From Planctomycetota bacterium (GTDB lineage Bacteria; Planctomycetota; Phycisphaerae; Phycisphaerales; SM1A02), in contig JADFIR010000023.1 of assembly GCA_022566535.1 (NCBI GenBank), positions 1-47,548 on the forward strand: DNA of 47,548 nt, written 5' to 3'. Each line of letters starts with the position of its first letter. The stretch's first letter is position 1. The notes beneath the pieces are model-generated. The model searched no databases. It was not told where the DNA came from and saw only the letters and a list, made by a program, of their open reading frames with translations. The position numbers were made by a program, and so were the translations under genes. Of the stretch, positions 41,045 to 47,548 are shown one piece after another.

Positions 41045-41806
41045 TCACCGATCCGATAGTTTGCCTCCGAACCGCGCGCGCAGGCGCGATTGGGCCTCTG
41101 GGGAGGCGAGGACGTCGGCTGAGAGTTTCGCGGCCCGTTCGAACACCTCGTCGTCAAGTGACCCGTCGAGTTCGTTGACCCACCTCTTGGTCGCGGCGAT
41201 GGCGTGCGGGCCGCCTTCGGCCAACTGGTGGGCAAGCTCAGCGGCTTCCCGGTCAAGGCGGTCACGTTTGGCGAGGTGCGTGGCGAGGCCGAGTTCGGCA
41301 GCTTCCCGGCCGGTTATGGTTCCGCCGGCCAACAGCATTGCTCGTGCCCGGCCAGATCCGATTCTGCGCATCAGCCACGGGGCGACCACCGCCGGACACA
41401 ATCCGAGGCTCACCTCCGGGAAACCCACGTTGGCTTGGGGATGAGTGACGGCGAAATCAGTGACGACCATGAGTCCGCATCCCCCGCCGATTGCCGCCCC
41501 TTGGACTCTTGCAATGGTGGGAATGGGCAGCCGACGGATTCGCCGCATCACGCGCGAAAAGTTCTGAAGCATGCGGCGCATTCTCGCTGCATCCGCCATG
41601 ACGCCTTTGAGATCCATCCCGGCGCAGAAAGCCTTGCCCGCCCCGGCGAGGATCAGCGCCCGCACGGTCGCATCGCGTTCGACGGCCTCAATCGCTTCCG
41701 CCAGCGCGTCGATGAGCTCAAGCGACAGCGCATTGCGCGCGCCCGGCCGATTCATCGTGACGGTTGCGATGCCGTCGGTGACGTTCGTCAGCACAGTTTC
41801 CGACAT
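41045..41806 (-). CDS. Enoyl-CoA hydratase/isomerase family protein
   Basis: 253 residues of the crotonase fold. Marks: TVTMNRPGARNALSLELIDA, LAGAGKAFCAGMDLKGV, the oxyanion hole GAAIGGGCGLMV and NVGFPEVSLGLCPAVV. The catalytic Glu of the PEVxLG position is present; the other Glu position (GGGxEL) is Gly, as in methylglutaconyl-CoA and some other hydratases. With leucine dehydrogenase and BCKDH nearby, 3-methylglutaconyl-CoA hydratase is plausible but not proven. It stops 224 bases before the acyl-CoA dehydrogenase start and is a close paralogue of the gene at 42696-43460 (shared WVNELDGSLDDEVFE / WLNELDGSLDEELFE). Confidence 0.9.
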   Translation of the reverse strand: MSETVLTNVTDGIATVTMNRPGARNALSLELIDALAEAIEAVERDATVRALILAGAGKAFCAGMDLKGVMADAARMRRMLQNFSRVMRRIRRLPIPTIARVQGAAIGGGCGLMVVTDFAVTHPQANVGFPEVSLGLCPAVVAPWLMRRIGSGRARAMLLAGGTITGREAAELGLATHLAKRDRLDREAAELAHQLAEGGPHAIAATKRWVNELDGSLDDEVFERAAKLSADVLASPEAQSRLRARFGGKLSDR

Positions 41807-41846
41807 GCGGGCAATGTACCAGGAACCAGCAACCAAGCGCCGGCAA

Positions 41847-42587
41847 CTACTCCGCGAGCGTCCCGCATTCCGGGCACCGTTCGCTAAACTCGCTTGCCCT
41901 GAGGTCATATCCGCAGGCGACGCAGCGGCCTTCGCGTTGGCGCTGTTGTTGCCGGACGTGACGGCCCGCCTGCACAACCCGCCAGCCAAAGCGCCAGAGG
42001 GAGATTCCCAACCATGCCGTGTAGGAAAGAAGAAGGTACCACACGACCCCATTGGCCAGCCAGGCCGAGAGCCGGCGCGACACCGCAGGGAGCTTTCCTT
42101 GCCACACGGCGACCGCTTCATCGTGCCCAGCTTCCAATAGAGCCAATTCGATCGCGGCGCGAAGGGGCGAATCGGGCGGCAGGTTAACATCCGCTTGAGG
42201 CTCGCCACGTGCGAACAGATCGAGGCCAAGTTGCGCCCGCAGATGGCGCCGTGAAGACTCAAACGGCCAACCGTGGTGCTCAGTCCCGTTGGCGAGGTGA
42301 AACATGCCGGACATAACCGAGTCATCTCCCGTCGTGCTCCGCAGACCGAGGTCCGGGACAACCCAGGCCCAGACAGTCCCGTCCGCGGATTCGTACAGCC
42401 TGCCCGTGATCTGTAGTTGCGACACCCGCAGTACGTAGGCTCGGTCCACCAGCCACACCGCTGGGGCGGTGAGCGCCAGCGCCGCCGCGAAGGCGATATT
42501 CGTGGCCCGGCCCCACACCGACCGCGGCCGATCGGCAGAGTAGTAGCGGATCAGGCGCAGCTTGTTGCGGATCATCCGAACAATCAT
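41847..42587 (-). CDS. Membrane protein with C-terminal zinc ribbon
   Basis: 246 residues with two predicted membrane segments (ATNIAFAAALALTAPAVWLV near residue 28, and WYLLLSYTAWLGISLWRF near 185), an extracytoplasmic middle and a C-terminal zinc ribbon, CVACGYDLRASEFSERCPEC. This ribbon is a hallmark of many Phycisphaerae membrane proteins; its role is unknown. The ATG at 42587 begins MIVRMIRNKLRLIRYY. It sits between the two crotonase genes on the same strand, with gaps of about 40 and 108 bases. Confidence 0.85.
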   Translation of the reverse strand: MIVRMIRNKLRLIRYYSADRPRSVWGRATNIAFAAALALTAPAVWLVDRAYVLRVSQLQITGRLYESADGTVWAWVVPDLGLRSTTGDDSVMSGMFHLANGTEHHGWPFESSRRHLRAQLGLDLFARGEPQADVNLPPDSPLRAAIELALLEAGHDEAVAVWQGKLPAVSRRLSAWLANGVVWYLLLSYTAWLGISLWRFGWRVVQAGRHVRQQQRQREGRCVACGYDLRASEFSERCPECGTLAE

Positions 42588-42695
42588 GGGCCGCAAGATA
42601 CATCCGCTGCACGATGCCGGCGAGAAGCCATGTTGATGCACCGGCCAAGTGGGTGGCAAGCCGGGTGCATTTGATTCATCGGTGCTGCGGTTGTG

Positions 42696-43460
42696 TTATG
42701 TCCGGGGGCGGCCTTGCCAATAGGCATCCAGCATCGTGCGCGCCTCGTCGAGGATGGCGATCTGAGCGGATGATTCCGCGGGGTGCTCGAACAGCTCCTC
42801 ATCGAGCGAACCGTCCAGCTCGTTCAGCCAGGCTTTCGTGGTGCGCAGGGCGTGCGGGCCGTGGCGGGCGATCGTTTCGCACAGGGTCATCGCGTCGCCC
42901 AGTACAGACTCATCATCGCGGCTCACACGGCCGGCAAGCCCGACTCGATACGCCGTCTGGGCGTCGATGAGCTCATCACTCATCAGCAGTTTGCGCGCTG
43001 CGCCTGGTCCGATCGCCTGTTGCAATGTGGGAATCGTCACCGCCGGGGAAACGCCGATTCGATGGATCGGGTAGCCCAGCTTTGCGGTCGCCGAGACGAC
43101 CACGAGATCGCAAGCTGAGACCAGCGCGCAGCCGCCGGCGATGGCCGCCCCGTGCACCGCCGCCACCACGACCTGCGGTAGGCGGCGCAGCGAGCGTATC
43201 AGCACACTGAGGCGCTGGATGAACGTGCCCATGAGCGAGGCGTCCTCGACTGCCGCCGCCAGATCAAACCCGGCGCAGAAGACCTTTCCTCGGCCGTGAA
43301 TCAGCACGACGTGCACATCGTCGTTGGCCTTGATTGCGCCCAGCGCCTCATCAAGGGCGTCGAACATGGCAATCCCCAGCGCATTGCGGTGATCAGGATC
43401 ATTCAGCGCGACGTTCGCAATCGCGCCATCAACGTTCAGTTGGACAATCGTTTCAACCAT
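42696..43460 (-). CDS. Crotonase paralogue lacking both catalytic Glu residues
   Basis: 254 residues, same fold as 41045-41806: NVALNDPDHRNALGIAMFDA, HGRGKVFCAGFDLAAAV, the oxyanion hole GAAIAGGCALVS and AKLGYPIHRIGVSPAV. Aligned with the paralogue, PEVSLG becomes PIHRIG and GGCGL becomes GGCAL, so neither of the two general acid/base Glu positions of enoyl-CoA hydratase is present. It may be a different crotonase activity, such as an isomerase using another residue, or a binding protein. GGAGG about ten bases upstream supports the ATG at 43460. It follows the AtoE-type transporter after 32 bases. Confidence 0.88.
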   Translation of the reverse strand: MVETIVQLNVDGAIANVALNDPDHRNALGIAMFDALDEALGAIKANDDVHVVLIHGRGKVFCAGFDLAAAVEDASLMGTFIQRLSVLIRSLRRLPQVVVAAVHGAAIAGGCALVSACDLVVVSATAKLGYPIHRIGVSPAVTIPTLQQAIGPGAARKLLMSDELIDAQTAYRVGLAGRVSRDDESVLGDAMTLCETIARHGPHALRTTKAWLNELDGSLDEELFEHPAESSAQIAILDEARTMLDAYWQGRPRT

Positions 43461-43492
43461 TCCCTCAGCCTCCGGCTCTGCCGGGAGATCGA

Positions 43493-44905
43493 TCAAAACA
43501 GCAGCAGCCCCAGTGTTATCCATATCGCGGCGAAGATCATGACGACCGTCGTGTAGCCGACGATGTCGCGGGCCTTGACGCCGGTGATCCCCAACAGCGG
43601 CAGGGCCCAGAACGGCTGGAGCATGTTGGTGAGCTGATCGCCGTAGGCGACGGCCATCAGCATCTTCGGATAGCTCACGCCGATCTCGCTTGCCGCCTGC
43701 ATGGCAATGGGGCCCTGGACGGCCCATTGGCCGCCTCCGGACGGCACGAACAGGTTCACCACGCCCGCACTGAGAAAGGTCGTCACCGGCAAGGTCGTTT
43801 CGTTGCTGACGCTGGCGATGTTCTGGGCGAAAAGCTCCGTCAGATGGCTGTATTTCATCATCCCCATGATGCCGGCGTACAGCGGGAACTGCAGGATGAT
43901 CCCCGAGCAGCCGCGGACCGCGTCGTTGACGGCGCCGACGTACCGCCGGGGTGTGCCGTGCATCAGCAAGCCAAGCGCGAGGAATAGGAGGTTGACATCG
44001 TTGGGCGTCAGTTGCTTCCACGATCGGGTCTCCGCAATGATCGGCCAGTCATCCCCGATCACAAACAGATCGGCCAGCCAGATCAGCATCGGCACGGCCA
44101 ACAGAACTGAAAAGATCGGCGTCGCCTCCAGCCAATCGGGCAGCGTTCGCAACGGCTGTTTCGGGGGCGTGTGGAGTTCTTCGACCTCGAATTCGCCGTA
44201 CCCCTGCATGGATTGTTCATCGCGTGGAACCAGCATCACGATCGTGACCAGGGCGACAAGGATGAGCCCGCCGGTGATCAGCAGGTTCATTCCCGAGAGT
44301 ATGGTGTGGTCAAAGGGGATGGTTTCAAAGTCGATCTTGATTCCTTGGAAGATCTCTTGGACCTCGCCGGCGTTAGTCACCTTCAGCGGCGCGGAGCCGG
44401 AGAATCCGCCGTGCCACACGAGCAGCCCGAGATAGCCGGCCGCCGCCAGCAGTGGATAGTGGTGCGGGACATTGCGGTCGTTGAGGCTCTTGCCGACCTG
44501 GCGGGCGATCAGCGCCCCGGCGATCAACCCCAGGCCCCAGTTGACAACCCCCAGCATCATGGCCACCGAGGCGACCAGCGCCGTGCCGCCGAGTGCGGAC
44601 CGAGGCAGTCCAGCCAGCTTCCTGATGGCCCATGCCAGCGGCGGGCTCGAAGCCAGCGCATGGCCGGTGATCAGAATCAGGCACATCTGCATCGAGAAGG
44701 TCAGCAGCTCCCAGAAGCCGTCCTGCCAGAACCGGATCGCATCGATCAACGTGCCGCCCACGACCGTGCCATCACTCAGCGTCGATCCCCCAAAGGCCAT
44801 CACCAACACCCCCGTCAGCAGCGTCAGAGCGATGGCGAGAATGAACGGATCAGGGCACGTCCGGCGGAAAACCCGGCTGATAACCAGGCCAAGCGTGCTG
44901 ATCAT
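43493..44905 (-). CDS. Short-chain fatty-acid transporter, AtoE family
   Basis: 470 residues, about a dozen membrane segments. Signature stretches: CPDPFILAIALTLLTGVLVM, FWQDGFWELLTFSMQMCLIL, LGVVNWGLGLIAGALIARQV, LLVWHGGFSGSAPL and NLFVPSGGGQWAVQGPIAMQ, all typical of the AtoE/TIGR00366 short-chain fatty-acid uptake family. Short-chain acids such as butyrate or isovalerate would enter here and pass to the beta-oxidation genes downstream. The stop lies 32 bases before the crotonase paralogue, so an operon is likely. The ATG at 44905 lies 33 bases past an intrinsic terminator of the preceding gene. Confidence 0.92.
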   Translation of the reverse strand: MISTLGLVISRVFRRTCPDPFILAIALTLLTGVLVMAFGGSTLSDGTVVGGTLIDAIRFWQDGFWELLTFSMQMCLILITGHALASSPPLAWAIRKLAGLPRSALGGTALVASVAMMLGVVNWGLGLIAGALIARQVGKSLNDRNVPHHYPLLAAAGYLGLLVWHGGFSGSAPLKVTNAGEVQEIFQGIKIDFETIPFDHTILSGMNLLITGGLILVALVTIVMLVPRDEQSMQGYGEFEVEELHTPPKQPLRTLPDWLEATPIFSVLLAVPMLIWLADLFVIGDDWPIIAETRSWKQLTPNDVNLLFLALGLLMHGTPRRYVGAVNDAVRGCSGIILQFPLYAGIMGMMKYSHLTELFAQNIASVSNETTLPVTTFLSAGVVNLFVPSGGGQWAVQGPIAMQAASEIGVSYPKMLMAVAYGDQLTNMLQPFWALPLLGITGVKARDIVGYTTVVMIFAAIWITLGLLLF

Positions 44906-44937
44906 CCCCAGAGCCTATCTGGGCAGGCTGAGAACGC

Positions 44938-44969
44938 AAAAAAAGACCGGCCCTGGCCAGGGACCGGTC
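44938..44969 (-). terminator. Intrinsic terminator (minus strand)
   Basis: GACCGGTCCCTGG pairs with CCAGGGCCGGTC (one bulged base), followed on the minus strand by seven T residues (44938-44944). It lies 117 bases past the stop of the lipoprotein gene at 45086 and before the transporter, so it closes the lipoprotein transcript. Confidence 0.85.
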
Positions 44970-45085
44970 GAGGAACTCTCTCTTCTCTCCTGATACGTTT
45001 CGGCAATCTCCCGCGGCGGTTCCGATCAAACCCATTGGCCGGTGCAGGTTCCCCACCGGGCCGGAGTGAGCAGGTCGGCCCGCCA

Positions 45086-46171
45086 TCAGCGGCTGACCGG
45101 CAGCGTCAGCAGCGGGACCTGGGGTTTTATCTCGCCGGACTGCAATGCGAGCAGTTGCGTCAGCAGCGAGAAGGTGGACTTGGAGTCCAGGTCACTGTCG
45201 TCAATGTAGAACCACGCCCCGCGGTACCGCACGGTGGTGTAGGCTCGCACCGGGCGAGGCCCCGACGAGCGGACGCGCAGCAGATCGCCGGTGATGCTCT
45301 TCCAGTCGAAAACCTGGCCGGAGGCATCGCGAGTGACGGTGACGAGGCCGGCGGCGCGGTCACGGGCGGGGACCTCCACGCCTTGTGAGAGGTAGAACAG
45401 CGACGCCATCAGGGAACGGGTGATCAGAGCGATCTGATCCCCGCCTCCTCCGGCAACGGCCCGGGTGAGGGTGAAGCGCGACTTGGCCGGGTCCAGATTC
45501 AGCTCGCGGATCAACCGTTGGACGCGATCTTCGGATTGAGCCTCGGGCGCAATGCGGATTTCGATCCGGGCGTCTTCACCCTCGCTAGCGGCTCCGAGCG
45601 TCAGGATGCCGTCAAGCTGTAGCTCGCGCATCAGTGCGGTGACCCTTCGGAAACGTTTGTACTTGGGCGCCTGCGTCGGCGTGGGACCCGAGGCGGTCGG
45701 CGCGTTGGGGATGCCGTTGATCTCTTGGACGATCACGCGCATCAGCCGATCCATCGACCAGCCGGAGTGGTACAGCAACAGCAGCGTTCCCAGCTCGACC
45801 GGCGACAGCAATTGCGTGACGAACTTCTCTCCCCGCAGCGGGAGATAGGTGATGGTGGGCTTCTCGGTGTATGCGAGCTTGCCGCTCAGGCCGAAGGTGT
45901 CGGCCTGCGACGGCAGCAGCGCCGCCGAGGACGAACCGGACGCCTCAAACGTGAAGCTGGTGGCGATGCTGGCCGTTTCCAGGAAGGACGGCGTATCGCG
46001 GTATTTCAGGCGCACCAGGTTCAACAGCAGTTGCTGGTCGTTGGTCTGCTGGATGGCGATGTTGTAGTCGGCTCGGCCGGCCCGGATCGACGCCGGGCCG
46101 GTGGGGTGACAGCCGACAAGCGTTCCCATGACGCTCGCGGCGACGGCCAAAGAGAGGCGGGATATCGTCAT
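45086..46171 (-). CDS. Conserved lipoprotein of unknown function
   Basis: 361 residues: a lipoprotein signal (LSLAVAASVMGTLVGC, Cys21), then RADYNIAIQQTNDQQLLLNL, VRLKYRDTPSFLETASIATS, a central SPVELGTLLLLYHSGWSMDR region and a C-terminal beta part (TTVRYRGAWFYIDDSDLDSK). The opening and the VRLKYRDTP motif are shared with an uncharacterised family of bacterial lipoproteins. Function unknown; envelope location. A terminator follows at 44938-44969. The intergenic 46172-46429 upstream contains nothing recognised beyond the divergent starts. Confidence 0.8.
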   Translation of the reverse strand: MTISRLSLAVAASVMGTLVGCHPTGPASIRAGRADYNIAIQQTNDQQLLLNLVRLKYRDTPSFLETASIATSFTFEASGSSSAALLPSQADTFGLSGKLAYTEKPTITYLPLRGEKFVTQLLSPVELGTLLLLYHSGWSMDRLMRVIVQEINGIPNAPTASGPTPTQAPKYKRFRRVTALMRELQLDGILTLGAASEGEDARIEIRIAPEAQSEDRVQRLIRELNLDPAKSRFTLTRAVAGGGGDQIALITRSLMASLFYLSQGVEVPARDRAAGLVTVTRDASGQVFDWKSITGDLLRVRSSGPRPVRAYTTVRYRGAWFYIDDSDLDSKSTFSLLTQLLALQSGEIKPQVPLLTLPVSR

Positions 46172-46429
46172 CGCAGTGTTTCCTGTACGACCGGACGCAG
46201 CCTTCAGATCGTGTGTGTCTTATCAGCGATGGTCTGATCGGACAAGACCGCCTCGCGATTGGCGGACCTGACCCAATCCGCAAGACCGGCTACCAGACGG
46301 TCGATGTGTGGGTACGATCACCGTGTCGTGAGAGGCGGTGCAGGTCGGATGAGGGGTCGAGGCCCATCAGGCGGTGCGGTAGTCGGGCCTGCTCGATCAC
46401 CGGCGCGGGGCCGCATTCGGAGCTAAGTG

Positions 46430-47320
46430 ATGATGAGCGACCAAGACAGCGAGCAACCCAAGCCGTACCCGGTTGACCCAAAGGAAGCGTCGCCGGCAGC
46501 GTCACAGGACTCGCTTCAACAGGCCCATTCCCTGAAGGTTGAACGCGGCGATGATGCCGAGCCCCTGCCGCTTGAGCTGGAGGCGCCGCCGGAGAAGAAC
46601 CCGCCGCCGGGCGAGGCCGAGTCTTCCGCCGGGCAGACCGAGTCATCCGTCAAGGCCCTGGACACATGCCCCAACTGCGGAGCGTCAATGGCCGGCAGCG
46701 ACACCCTTTTATGTCTTCGCTGCGGGTTTGACCTCAAGACGCTCAAGGTCATCAAGACCGTCACCGGCGAAGCGGCCAAGGTGGAGCAAGACGAGCAAGA
46801 GGACGAAGAGGCCCCGCCGATCAGTCCGCCGGGCCGTGGCGAGTTGTGGCTGCCCGCCGCGGTGGCGATTGCCAGCCTGCTCATCCTCTCTATTGGCTAT
46901 CTTAGGGCAGCGGGAGGATTGTTTGCCGACGCCGAAGCGATTGGCGTCGGGTGGCGGTTGATGGGGGTGCTCAATGTGGCGGCGAGCACGGCTGTATTGA
47001 CATTCGCCGGGCTTGGTGCGCTGTTCGTCGTTGCCCATATGCTCCACAAGCCGCTGGGCAATGTGAAGCTTGCCGCCGTGCGGATGCTGGGTATCGTCGC
47101 CGCGATCGCTCTGCTGAGGTTCGTGAACGTGGAAAGCGCGGCGTGGGAATGGACGTTCGAGCTTGCTTCTCAGGCGGTCGCGTTCATCGCCCTTGCGATG
47201 GCTATGTTTCGCTTGAGCGTTCGCGACGCCGCGACGGTGCTCGGGGTGACCGTGCTCGCCGTGGTCGGGTTGCTGATGGTCTCGCAGCTTGTGCTGTGGG
47301 CTGTCCTGCCCTTCGGCTAA
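46430..47320 (+). CDS. Zinc-ribbon multi-pass membrane protein
   Basis: 296 residues: an acidic, Pro-rich disordered start (about 1-70), a zinc ribbon with CPNCGASMAGSDTLLCLRCG (about 82-101), an acidic linker (EQDEQEDEEAPP) and four membrane segments (WLPAAVAIASLLILSIGYL, TAVLTFAGLGALFVVAHML, VRMLGIVAAIALLRFV and a last pair ending WAVLPFG). No family name is recognised; ribbon-plus-membrane proteins are common in this lineage. GGAG seven bases before the ATG at 46430 supports the start; GTG 46427 and ATG 46433 are alternatives. Its TAA overlaps the TAG of the converging FKBP gene in the shared bases CTAA. Confidence 0.8.
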   Translation: MMSDQDSEQPKPYPVDPKEASPAASQDSLQQAHSLKVERGDDAEPLPLELEAPPEKNPPPGEAESSAGQTESSVKALDTCPNCGASMAGSDTLLCLRCGFDLKTLKVIKTVTGEAAKVEQDEQEDEEAPPISPPGRGELWLPAAVAIASLLILSIGYLRAAGGLFADAEAIGVGWRLMGVLNVAASTAVLTFAGLGALFVVAHMLHKPLGNVKLAAVRMLGIVAAIALLRFVNVESAAWEWTFELASQAVAFIALAMAMFRLSVRDAATVLGVTVLAVVGLLMVSQLVLWAVLPFG

Positions 47321-47548
47321 TCGATTGCCACCAGCTCGATGTCGATCGTCAGCGTCACGTTGGGTGGGATGGCTCCGTTGCCGTATCCCGCCCGGCCCCA
47401 ATGTTTGTTCGGCGGGGACTCCACGGTGCGCCGGCCGTGTTCGCGCATGCCTTCGACCGCTTCGTCGATCGCCCTAATCACCGTTGATCTGCCCAGCTCG
47501 AAACGGTAGTCCCGGTCACGGAGGACTTCCCGGCCGTTGGCCAGCCGC
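47317..47548 (-). CDS. FKBP-type peptidyl-prolyl isomerase, C-terminal part
   Basis: The 77 visible codons run off the window end; the start is outside. The minus-strand translation reads LANGREVLRDRDYRFELGRS, TVIRAIDEAVEGMREHGRRT, VESPPNKHWGRAGYGNGAIP and PNVTLTIDIELVAID, the C-terminal half of an FKBP domain: FxLG, VIxAxxEAVxGMRxxGxR, PP, GIPPN-like and a final beta strand. FKBPs speed proline isomerisation during protein folding. The location (cytoplasm or periplasm) cannot be told without the N-terminus. The stop (CTA on plus, 47317-47319) overlaps the stop of the converging zinc-ribbon gene. Confidence 0.92.
   Translation of the reverse strand, partial: RLANGREVLRDRDYRFELGRSTVIRAIDEAVEGMREHGRRTVESPPNKHWGRAGYGNGAIPPNVTLTIDIELVAID

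Noticed and set aside
41807..42361. Upstream extension of the enoyl-CoA hydratase frame
   Set aside because: It is an out-of-frame reading of the zinc-ribbon membrane protein; family starts fit the ATG at 41806.

Overview
The window looks like a chromosomal stretch from a GC-rich planctomycete of the Phycisphaerae type. This rests on lineage habits visible in the sequence, not on a search: secreted proteins ending in dockerin-like repeats of the form DLDGDGVVGVADILTLLANW, a membrane protein ending in a CVACGYDLR...CPECG zinc ribbon, and interspersed GAGCC(A/G)CG-core hairpin repeats just after stop codons. I count about 40 genes, one complete tRNA, several decayed genes and many small repeats.

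Layout. 1-985: end of a secreted dockerin-tailed protein. 1251-7300 (+): metallophosphoesterase, tsaB, then three signalling genes (HTH-receiver, HDOD-histidine kinase, degenerate receiver-GAF). 7301-9050: accessory patch with a tRNA-3'-end-like fragment, a two-gene HEPN cassette, an IS1595-type transposase relic and two copies of the hairpin repeat. 9060-12893 (-): dnaE. 13000-16033: lower-GC accessory island with tandem repeats, an IS1380-type relic, a NYN ribonuclease, a TIR/deoxyribosyltransferase-like protein and a small DNA-binding protein. 16097-19084 (-): class IV aminotransferase and three envelope proteins. 20098-24175 (+): two large secreted proteins, a beta-helix protein and a seven-bladed beta-propeller, both dockerin-tailed. 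24425-30208 (-): a metal/redox operon. 30528-30613: tRNA-Leu(UAA). 30679-33574: relics of a methyltransferase and a glycosyltransferase, an MBL hydrolase and a nucleotide-sugar dehydrogenase. 33711-44905 (-): branched-chain amino-acid and fatty-acid catabolism. 45086-47548: lipoprotein, zinc-ribbon membrane protein and the end of an FKBP isomerase.

How the genes work together. The most coherent and unusual unit is the minus-strand operon 30208 to 24981: an MntR-type metal sensor, a Tat-exported two-domain multicopper oxidase fused to a peroxiredoxin-like domain, a ZIP transporter with an extra N-terminal domain, a membrane-anchored cupredoxin, and an outer-membrane barrel with one N-terminal c-type haem motif. 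It has a near-consensus promoter with a perfect inverted repeat between -35 and -10, so the sensor probably controls the whole set. I infer an envelope system that oxidises and imports a divalent metal, perhaps manganese. The 33711-41806 block (leucine dehydrogenase, branched-chain 2-oxoacid dehydrogenase E1alpha, E1beta and E2, acyl-CoA dehydrogenase, crotonase) makes a leucine/valine/isoleucine degradation pathway, interrupted between E1beta and E2 by a GxxExxY gene framed by a 29-bp inverted repeat.

The sequence is read by eye. Domain names come from motif recognition; coordinates of decayed elements are approximate.
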